A DNA stretch of 64,000 bases from an uncultured Fretibacterium sp. Lineage in GTDB: Bacteria > Synergistota > Synergistia > Synergistales > Aminobacteriaceae. Below are positions 28,401 through 36,464 of the stretch, piece after piece. The DNA lies in contig CALGGR010000308.1 in NCBI GenBank assembly GCA_937915755.1, positions 1 to 64,000 on the forward strand, written 5' to 3'. A program made the position numbers and the translations under genes. The notes under the pieces were generated by a model. That model ran no database searches. It saw nothing but the letters and a program-made list of their open reading frames with translations, and was not told the origin of the DNA. Each line of letters starts with the position of its first letter. The stretch's first letter is position 1.

Positions 28401-30443
28401 ATTCCGTCAAATGCAGGAGATTCGGTGTTCACGGTTCAGGCGGTTTCAGGAGGCCTCATGGCGAGCAAGAACTTCACACTCACTATAAGCCCCGTGATCT
28501 CGATAACGTCATCAGCGGATCTTCCAGCGGGGAAAGTGAACAGCCCTTACGTCTTCACACTTGCGGCTGATGCAGGGCATACGGTTTCATGGTCTGTGAT
28601 TTCTGGCGCACTTCCGCAGGGATTGACGCTTGGAACATCGACAGGCATAATCTCGGGGACACCGTCAGCAGAAGGCACTTTCACGTTCACGGTACAGGTT
28701 GCTGAAGGTACGATAACGTCGCAAAAGTCCTTCACGCTCACCATCAATCCTGTGCTTAACATCTTGACGGCCTCACCGCTTCCAAACGGGAAAATCAACA
28801 CTCCCTACTCGCTAACATTTGCGTCGGACAAAACGCCGGCAACATGGGAAATCTTAAGCGGGGATTTACCAGATGGCCTGGCGCTAAGTTCCGGGACAAT
28901 CTCAGGTATCCCAATTGAAGAAGGAACGTTCGCTTTCACGTTGAGGGCAGCGTATGGGTCTGCATCGTCGGACAAGGATTTCACCCTGACGATACGGCCG
29001 GCCATGAGCATCGTAACCGCAGAAACTCTCCCGTCAGCAAAAACAGGTCAGCAATATTCCTGTACGTTGCAGACGGACGCAACAGGACTTGTTCCATCAT
29101 GGGAAGTAGTAAGCGGAGATTTACCTGACGGCCTCTCAATGGACAGAATGACTGGAACAATATCAGGGACGCCTTCAAGTGAGGGTACGTACTCTTTCAA
29201 CGTTCAGGCAAAAGCAGGAAGCATTACGGCGCTCAAGGAGTTCATGCTCACGGTTGAAGCTGCCATGAGCATAGTAACGTCATCAGTCCTTCCGTCAGCA
29301 AGCACATCAGGGAATTACACGTTCACTCTTACTGTTGACGGAGGAAGGGCGGCGATATGGTACCTCGTCGGCGGCTCATTGCCCGATGGCCTCAGGCTCG
29401 ACACAGCTTCAGGCACAATCTCCGGCTTTACTCAGGCTGAAGGAACATACAGCTTCACAGTCCAAGCAATCTCAGGGGCTTTAACGGCGATAAAGGACTT
29501 CACACTAACCGTAGGGACAGAGATAATCATAGCCACTCCATCAGCTCTCAACGCAGGAAGCGCAGGATCGTCATACTCTCATACGTTCACTGTTGACGGA
29601 GGAAGAGCGGCTGAATGGTCGGTGATAAGCGGCGATGTTCCTCAGGGCCTCACGCTCAATTCAAGGACAGGAACTCTCTCAGGAACACCTGTGATTGCGG
29701 GAAGTTATGCCTTCATGGTTCAGGCGACATCAGGATATTCGTCGGCAGTAAAGACTTTCACGCTGAACATAGCCCTCGTTATCTCGACGACGACGCTTCT
29801 AAATGGAACGACAGGCGAGCGATACAGCCATGTTCTCGAAGCAAAAGGAGCATCATCAAACACGCTCACATGGTCAATTTCAGCTGACAGAGTGATACCA
29901 GGCTCATCACAGGACGTTATGCCACACGGCCTGACACTTGCCCCCGACGGCGTAATCTCAGGAACACCGCTCCAGGCTGGGACGTTCACGTTCACGGTCT
30001 ACGTTTCGAGCGATAATGACCTCAAGGCCGACAAGATGGTCCACATAACGATAGATTCACCATCAGCAGTCCCCATAACCACAACAAGCCTCCCGGACGG
30101 AAAAGTCAATCGTGATTACCACGCCGAATTACTGACGACGGAGACGGATGTAACATGGAAACATACAGCGGGCACACTTCCACCGGGATTAACGCTGAGT
30201 GAGAACGGGCTGATTTCCGGCGTTCCGACACAGGCAGGAGCGTTCACGTTCACTGTAACGGCCATGAAGGACTCCGGACAGCCAGGAACGAGACAGTTGA
30301 CCCTGACGATAGAGCCGGCGGATGAGAGGAAGACTGAATCAGACGACAGGGGCACGACAGGCTCAGGCGGAGGCGGAGGCTGTAACTCCGACGGAATGAT
30401 GCTCCTCGCGGGAATGTTGATGTTCTTGAGACGGAAGAAGTAG
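22497..30443 (+). CDS. Giant Ig-repeat surface protein with Synerg-CTERM signal
   Basis: A 2648-residue exported protein. After a signal peptide (KKIIAALMLVTAFASCSWA), residues about 20-440 form a GLUG-like parallel beta-helix region (repeats such as ASGGIVG, SAGGIAG, FAGGIAG). From about 455 to 2610 come about 25 Ig-like repeats of about 88 residues of the putative He_PIG type; each has YSYTL, W, SGDLPxGLTL, TGxISGTP and FTFTVQA. The C-terminus is a Gly/Cys stretch, one hydrophobic helix and RRKK: the Synerg-CTERM sorting signal. It is expected to be a long stalked adhesin held at the surface. Low-level divergence between repeats argues against recent expansion. Confidence 0.93.
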   Translation: MKKIIAALMLVTAFASCSWAWFVGSGTEDDPYVIANASDFSYFRYRVNNGLDDEGCYYLLSNDIQLTRQTLEAPVGILKVSSDLQTVMHDYSFKGHFDGNNHIIYVKILPFYEIDKENSAKYDRALFGYVNTDGDYAVKNLRVGGYVSGNFPAGIVSRLGSGRIEGCKVSADVNILASSASEARSHRYIGAPTESYDNTYAFGGGIVANMYGGEIVSCDFSGKVKTEEADFSHAGGITGFIWATSALLQGCNVRHYATVTAKGDSASSGGIVGYLEVEDLASASGDVTVTGCTFEGGEISSDYSAGGIAGIVYGGILTDNTVGSDTRINGATFAGGIAGTLSAGALVSENNVEGGIVQADSRASGGIVGLLELGYVESNDAKSSVQGDASYKGGVIGEIHNHYGSSSNVMGNTYAGAEFGVGIDEHLQMNQNIAGTTKQSATLSFLTPSRLPSVKEKENYSASIQLSVPAIIDISPIPTWLNPVQAGNIISMSCIPQTTGTFEFTLNATYGEQTASRTYSLTVNSKLSVNSTRDFPEYADLGAFFAYTFSANAGGEDISSLTWTASGDLPGGLILNPTTGRLSGNPTNEGEYTFEILANADNMSQASTGALTLTVAKAISIIADGAASRDNVVYLPTAMIDDDFRFALHIDQSGLTEQWYIQAGNFPSGLTIDESTGLIYGAPDTAGTYYFVVGVNAGTMSATQEMSMAILPTLEISTSSLPAIRIDTPYTATISTNAVYGTPISWDITGLPEGLSYNASGLICTISGTVSEVERYTVTVQASYGSYSASKTFTLNAVRGFTILTDELPIGKTSYGYSFRLTTNAASSDAVAWSVIGGNLPNGTTLDSNTGRISGTPSASGSFDFTVQAVTSRDYTSKDLEIFISDKLVITTNSELKDAEISKDYSVQLMTNIGLVSVWTLEGGLLPDGLVLSSDGTITGKPTEYGDFTFTLKVEAGGLEAWGDFMLTVLPSFYISTGENLGTAEVGKPYSRLLLTNRDTSSAKWYVVGGTFPEGLSLSRDKGLISGTPTVGTSYDFTVQAVSGVNTDEKRFSLVVKPALEIITPATLPPASRDYPYDYTISTDATSAVTWNFISGDIPSGIGFEDGTISGTPTEAGPFTFTVEALSDGKRSAKTFTLYVADYLEILTSPTLPSANEGVPYSYTLITNADDASAIRWYVISGDAPIEPETTTGLLSWTPSHDDVSDDAYVFEVQAVYGRLTASRVFTLKVEPVMSVLTPSVLREARVNSRYSCQLRANVNGATWEVSGGTLPGGLTLSGDVITGTPATAGEYSFTVKASSGTLSAVKTLTLKVGTELQILSSALKAAKVNEQYSHTFRTNKGDASWNVISSDLPGGLTLEASTGIISGKPTNPGSFDFTLQAIAGGLTASRDFTLTVNPELRITTNSVLPSARRNTLYSYILATDSDMAVTWDLMGYLPSGMTLNGDTGEIVGIPAEAGEFGFTVQATAGDLHAEKEFTLTVLDEMVITTSTLPAGKLGAEYACTLAANSPSSVIWTLLDGDLPNGLILGRTTGKISGTPIASGDFAFIVQAVSGGSMASKDFTLTVDGSLTIVTGETLPSAQEGQEYSQTLMADASAVWSIASGKLPTGLALSSTGEISGTPSETGAFSFTVLAVSGTLTARKDFTLTVIPALVITTASLTSGREGSVYSVTLTAEPYSSSTTSWYKISGDLPAGMALNQSTGTISGTPSEHGTFTFRIAAIRGNFSAYRDFTLTVEAVLQITTLSPLPSATSSMPYSYILMTNAAGTDTVTWSAVSSLPSGLSLDASTGEISGTPSSYGTFVFSVRADSGSAFDVKDFSLTVSASSSLRIATDTLPSGTLGTQYSYTLAAESSSGTLVWQIVSGDLPAGLTLNRSTGTISGTPTLAETFMFTVEASSGGQSDRKSFTVTISPVLMITTGSLPSGKKDTAYSYTLALNTSESADWSVIAGTLPEGLSLDVSSGTISGIPSNAGDSVFTVQAVSGGLMASKNFTLTISPVISITSSADLPAGKVNSPYVFTLAADAGHTVSWSVISGALPQGLTLGTSTGIISGTPSAEGTFTFTVQVAEGTITSQKSFTLTINPVLNILTASPLPNGKINTPYSLTFASDKTPATWEILSGDLPDGLALSSGTISGIPIEEGTFAFTLRAAYGSASSDKDFTLTIRPAMSIVTAETLPSAKTGQQYSCTLQTDATGLVPSWEVVSGDLPDGLSMDRMTGTISGTPSSEGTYSFNVQAKAGSITALKEFMLTVEAAMSIVTSSVLPSASTSGNYTFTLTVDGGRAAIWYLVGGSLPDGLRLDTASGTISGFTQAEGTYSFTVQAISGALTAIKDFTLTVGTEIIIATPSALNAGSAGSSYSHTFTVDGGRAAEWSVISGDVPQGLTLNSRTGTLSGTPVIAGSYAFMVQATSGYSSAVKTFTLNIALVISTTTLLNGTTGERYSHVLEAKGASSNTLTWSISADRVIPGSSQDVMPHGLTLAPDGVISGTPLQAGTFTFTVYVSSDNDLKADKMVHITIDSPSAVPITTTSLPDGKVNRDYHAELLTTETDVTWKHTAGTLPPGLTLSENGLISGVPTQAGAFTFTVTAMKDSGQPGTRQLTLTIEPADERKTESDDRGTTGSGGGGGCNSDGMMLLAGMLMFLRRKK
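23850..30330 (+). repeat. About 25 tandem Ig-like repeats (about 264 bp each)
   Basis: Counting the ISGTP-like turn gives 24 clear units plus a degenerate first one. Spacing is near 88 codons throughout. Units differ enough at DNA level that exact repeats longer than about 20 bp appear rare by eye. Some carry longer loops (for example LSWTPSHDDVSDDAYVF). Confidence 0.85.
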
Positions 30444-30453
30444 AGAAGATTTT

Positions 30454-30486
30454 GCTCCCTCAATATCGAGGGGGCTTTATTTTTGC
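30454..30486 (+). terminator. Terminator after the giant protein gene
   Basis: GCTCCCTC (30454-30461) pairs with GAGGGGGC (30468-30475), followed by TTTATTTTTG. A CTATAATG just after (30486-30492) may be the -10 of the next gene. Confidence 0.85.
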
Positions 30487-30522
30487 TATAATGTGAGAAA
30501 AACACAGCAAGCAGGTGAAAAT

Positions 30523-31371
30523 ATGTCCCCCAAAATGAAGTCAGCCTTGATAGCAGCAATAATAATCCTGATGTCCAGTGCATCATACAGCGTTGAGAGA
30601 TTACAGGTACGGCCCGGCGGAGTAATCCTTGAAGGAGCGCGTTCGTACAGGGGAGCAGTTATGTCAGCATACCAGAAGGCCTACGCGATGAACTTCGAGA
30701 TATGGAAGCCTATGAATTTACCCGCAGGATGGTACGCGACGTTTGACGGTTTCCCGGTTGCACAGATAGCCGAGAATCGCTGGGTATATGGTCAGATTGG
30801 CCTCGAAGGTGTAATAATGCCGACGAATATTCTCGTGGGCTCAGTAGTACCTTCAAGAGTACCCGGACTGGCTCGAACAGCAGCGGTCTGGAGCTGGGGA
30901 AGAGACCTCAACAGTCCCGAATTTCTGCGAATCCGAGATTGCCGCGTAAACCGGATGGGCTGGCTGAACACAGAGTACGTCAACACCATAATCGCCTGGA
31001 ACACCCATAAGCCCGGCGTCTATATATGGCTTGGCGACAGGTGGAGGAGGTTTGAGCCTCGTTCGGGTGAATACACTTGGCAGATGATAAAGCGTCTAAG
31101 CCCGTACATTGCGATGGAACTCCAGAAGAATCACGCCAGTACTTCCGGCGGCGAACCTCTTGAAGTTGCTGACCTCGCGCGTCAATGGGGCTTAATCTGG
31201 GGAGGCCGTGTAATCCTCGAAAGCCTCAAGACTTACGGCCAAGACGGAGGACGAGATTCCCAAACGTCAACGACGACCTCACTGGGCGATAATTCCGGCA
31301 CTTCAACCGAAAGCACTCCCTCAGGCCCTCAGGAACCCTCACGAAACGAAGGACAATGGGATGTCGACTAA
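30523..31371 (+). CDS. Secreted protein of unknown function
   Basis: A roughly 282-residue exported protein. ATG 30523 begins MSPKMKSALIAAIIILMSSA, a Sec signal; a GTG at 30493 would add 10 residues. The mature domain (LQVRPGGVILEGARSYRGAV) is rich in Trp and Tyr (WYATFDGFPVAQIAENRWVYG; VYIWLGDRWRRFEP) and looks like a compact strand-rich extracytoplasmic fold. The last 50 residues are a Ser/Thr/Gly linker. I recognise no family. It overlaps the next gene by 11 nt. Confidence 0.7.
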   Translation: MSPKMKSALIAAIIILMSSASYSVERLQVRPGGVILEGARSYRGAVMSAYQKAYAMNFEIWKPMNLPAGWYATFDGFPVAQIAENRWVYGQIGLEGVIMPTNILVGSVVPSRVPGLARTAAVWSWGRDLNSPEFLRIRDCRVNRMGWLNTEYVNTIIAWNTHKPGVYIWLGDRWRRFEPRSGEYTWQMIKRLSPYIAMELQKNHASTSGGEPLEVADLARQWGLIWGGRVILESLKTYGQDGGRDSQTSTTTSLGDNSGTSTESTPSGPQEPSRNEGQWDVD

Positions 31372-32128
31372 GATCAATGATGTGGAAGAACTGATCGAGC
31401 GAGTTGACGGCACAGAGAATGAAACAGAGCGCATAAAGCTGCTCGAGCACGCCCTTAAAGTTCTCGAAGAGTATCCGCAAGACCTGAGATATTATTTTAC
31501 ATACGCTGTGAGATTTCGCTTTGCATGTGTATATTTCGTGCAGGAAAAATATCACGAAGCTCTTTCAGAATGCGAAGAAGCCCTGAAATTTGCCGAAGAT
31601 GTCGAAGATATAGACGAAATAAAGTTTCTTTATTACCGTGTACTGATTGAGCTCAAGGAATGGAAGAAGATACTTGCTCTCACCATGAAGGACGAGACGC
31701 ATGATCTTTCTTGGGGATATTCGCGTCTTATAGCGGCATGGATGACAGCACCGGGCAAGAACCGTAGTGTCTGCGCTCATATGTTCTGGGACGCCTTGAT
31801 TCTCGCGCCTGATGTGCCGTTCTACATGCTTGGATATTACGCCGAGCCTGAGGAAGATGACGATGAGTATGATGATTTTGACTTTGCGATGATGTACTGC
31901 GATGCCATAGGAATCTCAGAGGAGCTTCAGCAATGGATTACGCGAGGGACGATACTTTTCGGATTGCTGACGAACAGGTTTGATGAACGTGAACGGGAGT
32001 ATTTGCTTGACGTTCTTGACACGCTTGGAGGCTGCGAGGAGTATGAGAGAATGAGCGGAAAATTGCTTGAGTCTGATGACCAGTCAGTGATTGAGGCACT
32101 GGCAGCTGATAAATGCCTGTCGAATTAA
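31361..32128 (+). CDS. TPR-like cytoplasmic protein
   Basis: A 255-residue helical protein with tetratricopeptide-like hairpins, the clearest being YFVQEKYHEALSECEEALKF near residue 50. No signal peptide. An acidic stretch (PEEDDDEYDDFDFAM) lies in the middle. Its role is unknown. It starts inside the end of the secreted protein gene and ends 12 nt before the Lon-like protease, suggesting one operon of quality-control genes. Confidence 0.65.
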   Translation: MSTKINDVEELIERVDGTENETERIKLLEHALKVLEEYPQDLRYYFTYAVRFRFACVYFVQEKYHEALSECEEALKFAEDVEDIDEIKFLYYRVLIELKEWKKILALTMKDETHDLSWGYSRLIAAWMTAPGKNRSVCAHMFWDALILAPDVPFYMLGYYAEPEEDDDEYDDFDFAMMYCDAIGISEELQQWITRGTILFGLLTNRFDEREREYLLDVLDTLGGCEEYERMSGKLLESDDQSVIEALAADKCLSN

Positions 32129-32140
32129 AGGAGGAGAATA

Positions 32141-34603
32141 TTGAGGAAAATATCACCAGACAAACTGAAGAAGACCAAATCACCCGCGACGTGGAAAATA
32201 TCGACGACTGACGACATACATCTCGCAAAATCCCGGAAGCCAGAGCCGCTGATCGGACAGCAGCGAGCATTCGAGGCAATGGAGTTTGGATTGAGGGTAG
32301 GTGAGAGGGGATACAACATTTTCGTGGTCGGACAACCCGGAAGCGGACGGACCAGCTATGTTCTTGAACGATTGCAGAGTCTCGGGGAAAATCTTCCGAC
32401 GCCTGATGACTGGCTTTATCTCTATAACTTTGCGAAGCCAGGCGAGCCTCTTGCAGTCTCAGTTCCAGCCGGAAAAGGCAAGAAGCTGTCCGATGATCTT
32501 GACGAATTATTGCAGGACTTGAAGACTGTGATAAGCCGTGCATTCGAGCAGAGCCAGTACGAGGAGACGAAGACGCGACTGATAAAGGAGTTTCAGGAGA
32601 AGGCCGGAGCAATAATGGACAAGCTCAAAGCCCGAGCCGAACGTGAACATTTCAGCCTCAAGCGTACCCCTCAAGGATTCGTGAACATCCCCCTCGTAAA
32701 GGACAAGGACGAGGAAGGAAAGCCCATAGTCCGCGAGTTAAAGCCCGAAGAATACGAGGCACTTGACGCAGCCAGGCAGAAGAAGTATCAGGCCAGAAGT
32801 GAGAAGATTTCGCAGCGAACACTCATCGGTATGCGTGAGATTCGTGACATGGAGAAAGCCCTGAAGGATACGCTGTCCAAACTCGACGCAGAGATGTGCC
32901 GGACTGCAATATCGCCGATAATGGAGGAGCTTCGCGGAAAATATAGCGAGAATGTTGATTTGCAGAAATGGTTCGACGCAATGACCAGCGACATAATCGA
33001 GAACTTTGGAGCATTTGTGACGGCAGCAAGAGATGAGAACGCAGAGGTAGATTTCACGCGCTATCAAGCCAATCTCTTCGTGAGCAATGATCCTTCCAAA
33101 GGTGCGCCCGTAATCTGGGAGACAAGCCCGACGTATTACAATCTTTCCGGCCGTGTAGAATACGAGAGCCATCAGGGGTATCTTTACACGGACTTCCGGC
33201 GGATTTTGGCAGGAGCATTCCACAAGGCTAACGGAGGATTTCTTGTCCTCGACGCTGAGAAGGTGCTGATGAACTTCATGGCATGGGAGGCTATAAAGCG
33301 TATTCTAAGAACGGGCGAGGCATCAATCGAGAATTTGGGCGAGCAGTATGGAGCATTGCCGGTAGCATCACTGAGGCCCTCAGCGATCCCGATGGACATA
33401 AAAATCATAATGACGGGAACGCCCTACATCTACGAGCTTCTGCAATATTATGATGCGGAGTTCGGAAAGATATTCAAGGTGAAAGCCAGCTTTGATTACG
33501 ACATGCCTCGAACCGCTGAGAATGAGCGAAAGATGGCCCGCTACATCGCTGAATACGTAAAGCGTCGAAACCTCAAGCCATTTGATGCTTCTGCACTCTC
33601 TGAGATTGTTGAGTGGTCAGGACGTGAGGCAGAGGATCAGAATTTGCTTTCTGTTGACACAGGGAAGCTTCGTGAATTGCTTACGGAGGCAAGTGCTTGG
33701 GCGAACAGTAAAACTGTAACGCGAACTGATGTAATCCATGCAGTCGAACACCGGAACTACAGGCTCGGACTTTACCGTGAGAAATTGACGCGTGCATTCA
33801 AGGACGGAGTGATACGTGTTGACACGGATGGTTCAGAAGTCGGACAGATTAACGGATTGAGCGTGATAGATTTGGGAGATTACCGCTTCGGACACCCGTC
33901 TAGAATCACGGCAAATGTCTTCATGGGTCAGGAAGGTGTCGTGAACATCGAGCGTGAAGTCAAGATGACCGGGCCAATCCACAACAAAGGCTTGATGATA
34001 CTGTCGAGCTACTTGGGACGTAAATACGCGCAGGACATGCCGCTGAGTTTGTCGGCACACATAACGTTCGAGCAGAATTACTCAGGAATTGAGGGCGACA
34101 GCGCATCGTCAACCGAACTCTACTGCATACTCTCGGCACTCTCAGGGCTTCCGTTGAAGCAGGGCATAGCGGTAACGGGGAGTGTTGACCAGTTCGGGAA
34201 CGTCCAGCCAATCGGAGGGGTCAACGAGAAGATCGAGGGCTTCTACGAGTATTGCAAGATAGCAGGGTTGACTGGCGAACAGGGAGTTATGATACCGGCC
34301 TCTAACATGCGTCATCTAATGTTGAGCGATGAGGTCATAGGTGCTGTTAAAGAGGGCAAATTCTCAGTCTGGGCTGTGAATGACATAGATGAAGGTCTGG
34401 AGATTTTGACAGGTACAGCCGCAGGGAAGCCGCGAAAGGACGGCTCATATAACGATAAGACTGTTCACGGCCTCGTTAAATCCCGCCTCAAGAAGATGCT
34501 TTCAGACGGAATGAGGCTTGAGAAGAAATTTTCCCGTTCACCGCGAAAGTCCCGGAAGAAGAAAGCAGCCCCCGAAAATGTCGAAGATAACAGCAATCCT
34601 TGA
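32141..34603 (+). CDS. Lon-like ATP-dependent protease (LonB/YcbZ type)
   Basis: An 820-residue AAA+ protease. TTG 32141 is the start, after GGAGGAG. Walker A is VGQPGSGRTSYV (with Arg replacing the catalytic Lys, as in the YcbZ-type group). A coiled-coil insertion (about 120-260) follows, then Walker B-like GGFLVLDAEKV. The C-terminal S16 protease domain has the catalytic Ser in EGDSASSTELY and Lys in GGVNEKIEGFYEYCK. It lacks the Lon N-terminal substrate domain. The Arg in Walker A suggests weak or no ATP hydrolysis in the first module. It degrades misfolded or regulatory proteins, substrates unknown. Confidence 0.88.
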   Translation: MRKISPDKLKKTKSPATWKISTTDDIHLAKSRKPEPLIGQQRAFEAMEFGLRVGERGYNIFVVGQPGSGRTSYVLERLQSLGENLPTPDDWLYLYNFAKPGEPLAVSVPAGKGKKLSDDLDELLQDLKTVISRAFEQSQYEETKTRLIKEFQEKAGAIMDKLKARAEREHFSLKRTPQGFVNIPLVKDKDEEGKPIVRELKPEEYEALDAARQKKYQARSEKISQRTLIGMREIRDMEKALKDTLSKLDAEMCRTAISPIMEELRGKYSENVDLQKWFDAMTSDIIENFGAFVTAARDENAEVDFTRYQANLFVSNDPSKGAPVIWETSPTYYNLSGRVEYESHQGYLYTDFRRILAGAFHKANGGFLVLDAEKVLMNFMAWEAIKRILRTGEASIENLGEQYGALPVASLRPSAIPMDIKIIMTGTPYIYELLQYYDAEFGKIFKVKASFDYDMPRTAENERKMARYIAEYVKRRNLKPFDASALSEIVEWSGREAEDQNLLSVDTGKLRELLTEASAWANSKTVTRTDVIHAVEHRNYRLGLYREKLTRAFKDGVIRVDTDGSEVGQINGLSVIDLGDYRFGHPSRITANVFMGQEGVVNIEREVKMTGPIHNKGLMILSSYLGRKYAQDMPLSLSAHITFEQNYSGIEGDSASSTELYCILSALSGLPLKQGIAVTGSVDQFGNVQPIGGVNEKIEGFYEYCKIAGLTGEQGVMIPASNMRHLMLSDEVIGAVKEGKFSVWAVNDIDEGLEILTGTAAGKPRKDGSYNDKTVHGLVKSRLKKMLSDGMRLEKKFSRSPRKSRKKKAAPENVEDNSNP

Positions 34604-35234
34604 CGCGCTCGAAACACAGTACCACAACGAAGAGAACCCGCCCGAACTCGGACACCCTGAGCCATTGGACGGGTTAATCCTCACAATCTTATCCCAGAAC
34701 ACGAACGACAAGAACCGCGACCGGGCATTCACCAACATGAAAGCCCTCTACCCCACATGGCCGGACGTAATGTCAGCCGGAGCATCAAGACTTGAGGAGG
34801 CAATAAGGACGGCGGGTCTCGCTCACACTAAGGCCGGAAGAATTATAACGGTGTTGGAGCGCGTACACTCAGATTTCGGGGAATACTCGATACTTGGTCT
34901 TTCGGGTCGTGAACGTGAATATGTGCGTGAATATCTGCGTGCATTGCCTGGAGTTGGAGCAAAGACTGTGGCATGTACGATGCTTTTCGACTTCAAGATT
35001 CCTGCGTTTCCAGTTGACACTCACATAACACGAATCTCACGGCGTACAGGAATTGCCCCCGTCAAGTCATCGCCCGAAGAAATCTCACGAATGCTTGAAG
35101 GTATTGTTCCTGAGGCTCGTTGTCTTGGCGGCCATGTGAACATGATAGCTCATGGAAGGGCAGTATGTCATTCACAGAGGCCGAAATGCGAGGGCTGTGT
35201 AATTTCTCACTTGTGCGATAAAATTTCATTGTAA
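34578..35234 (+). CDS. nth: Endonuclease III
   Basis: A 218-residue DNA glycosylase/AP lyase for oxidised pyrimidines. The helix-hairpin-helix ends in LPGVGAKTVACTM with the catalytic Lys; the catalytic Asp is in FPVDTHITRISRR. The iron-sulfur loop is C-x6-C-x2-C-x5-C near the end. The start is ATG 34578, overlapping the Lon-like gene by 26 nt; the frame is open further upstream but only into that gene. Confidence 0.95.
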   Translation: MSKITAILDALETQYHNEENPPELGHPEPLDGLILTILSQNTNDKNRDRAFTNMKALYPTWPDVMSAGASRLEEAIRTAGLAHTKAGRIITVLERVHSDFGEYSILGLSGREREYVREYLRALPGVGAKTVACTMLFDFKIPAFPVDTHITRISRRTGIAPVKSSPEEISRMLEGIVPEARCLGGHVNMIAHGRAVCHSQRPKCEGCVISHLCDKISL

Positions 35235-35249
35235 GGAGGCGTATCAAAG

Positions 35250-35888
35250 ATGAAGAAAATGATAGTCATACTTTCGATGGTGTTGTTAGTGTTTGGAACT
35301 GAGAGCTATGGGGCTGTTTCAGATGATGTGTATGTGCGCAAGGATGTGTTTGAGGTGTACATGCAGAATATCAATTCAAAGTTTGATATTATAATGGAAG
35401 AACTGAAGGAACAGAGAAAGACGATGAATGAGATTTCCGATAAATTAACCGTTTTGTCAGGACGCATAGATTCAGTGAATGCCTCATTGTCAGAGCGTAT
35501 TAGTGGAGTAAATGCTTCATTATCCGGACGAATAGACGGGCTGAACGCTTCATTGTCCGAACGAATAGACGGGCTGAATGCTTCATTGTCAGGACGAATA
35601 GACGGACTGGACAAACGGATAGATGGAGTAAATGCTTCATTATCCGGACGAATAGACGGACTGGACAAACGGATAGATGAAGTAAATGCTTCATTATCCG
35701 GACGTATAGATGACCTTCGCAATGGGATATACTTGTGGCTGGTAGCGATAGGCTTGATAGTATCATGGCCTAAAGCAAAAGAGGTTGCGCAGAAATGGGG
35801 AAGGGTAACACCATCTATAACGCTTGACGACGTTCGTAGGCTGATAGAGGAGAATAATGCGAAATTGGCGGGTAAGCCTCAGGTGTAG
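35250..35888 (+). CDS. Exported coiled-coil protein with tandem repeats
   Basis: A 212-residue protein with a signal peptide (MIVILSMVLLVFGTESYG), the segment VSDDVYVRKDVF, then about 80 residues of repeats built on NASLSGRIDGL (11 residues) with two 18-residue units that add GLDKRID. A hydrophobic helix (about 161-175) and a tail with LDDVRRLIEENNAKLAG follow. 11- and 18-residue periods fit a continuous coiled coil. It is probably a trimeric or dimeric rod anchored by its C-terminal helix. Its closest relative is the next gene. Confidence 0.8.
   Translation: MKKMIVILSMVLLVFGTESYGAVSDDVYVRKDVFEVYMQNINSKFDIIMEELKEQRKTMNEISDKLTVLSGRIDSVNASLSERISGVNASLSGRIDGLNASLSERIDGLNASLSGRIDGLDKRIDGVNASLSGRIDGLDKRIDEVNASLSGRIDDLRNGIYLWLVAIGLIVSWPKAKEVAQKWGRVTPSITLDDVRRLIEENNAKLAGKPQV
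35457..35729 (+). repeat. 33-bp and 54-bp tandem repeats
   Basis: Seven units of the 33-bp word coding for SGRIDGVNASL-like peptides, two of them extended by 21 bp. Several units are nearly identical in DNA, which suggests recent copying or conversion and possible length variation between strains. Confidence 0.85.
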
Positions 35889-35904
35889 GAAAGGAGTGTC
35901 AGTA

Positions 35905-36420
35905 ATGAAGAAAGTGATATTAGTGCTCTCGATGATGTTGTTAGTGTTTGGAACGGAATGCTATGGGGCTGTATCTGATGATGTGTACGTACGCAAGGAC
36001 GTATTCGATGCAAAGATGGATACAATGAATGCGAAACTGGATATGATACTAGAACAAATGAAGGAGTTTCGAGAGGAACAGAAGGCTCAACGCAAGGATA
36101 TAACCGAGCTGACGAAGACGGTCACAGTCCAGTCAACGCGCATGGACGGTCTTGAAGAGAGAATGGGAGACCTGAAGAATAGTCTCGAAGGGCAAATCAG
36201 CAACCTTGATGGACGAATAGGCGACTTGAGGAACGATATATATCTCGGTCTTGTGATACTAGGAATAGTAGTCGGGTTACCGGCGGTGCAGAAGGCACTC
36301 CAAAAGCGAGAAGAAAGGAAAGCTGCTAGAGAAGCATTCCAAATGCCTTTTACGCTTGATGACGTTCGTAGGCTGATAGAGGAGAATAACGCAAAATTGG
36401 CGGGTAAGCCTCAGGCATAA
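35905..36420 (+). CDS. Exported coiled-coil protein, paralog of preceding
   Basis: A 171-residue protein. Its signal region (VILVLSMMLLVFGTECYG), VSDDVYVRKDVF and C-terminal LDDVRRLIEENNAKLAGKPQ are almost identical to the gene before, but the middle is an ordinary coiled coil (about 35-110) without the NASL repeats. A hydrophobic helix lies at about 118-135. ATG 35905 follows AAAGGAG. Conserved ends with a variable middle suggest gene duplication followed by change in rod length. Confidence 0.8.
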   Translation: MKKVILVLSMMLLVFGTECYGAVSDDVYVRKDVFDAKMDTMNAKLDMILEQMKEFREEQKAQRKDITELTKTVTVQSTRMDGLEERMGDLKNSLEGQISNLDGRIGDLRNDIYLGLVILGIVVGLPAVQKALQKREERKAAREAFQMPFTLDDVRRLIEENNAKLAGKPQA

Positions 36421-36464
36421 AAAGTAAAACACGTCTAACTCCCTTGCATGTATTCCTTGGGAAT

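Noticed and set aside
26144..29995. Many reverse frames in the giant Ig-repeat gene
   Set aside because: They recur with the repeat period and reflect the antisense of the repeats.
35457..35729. Possible CRISPR array
   Set aside because: The repeats are in frame, coding and contiguous, with no unique spacers and no cas genes.
35306..35766. Reverse-strand frames with repeated peptides opposite the coiled-coil gene
   Set aside because: They mirror the 33-bp repeats and have no ribosome site.
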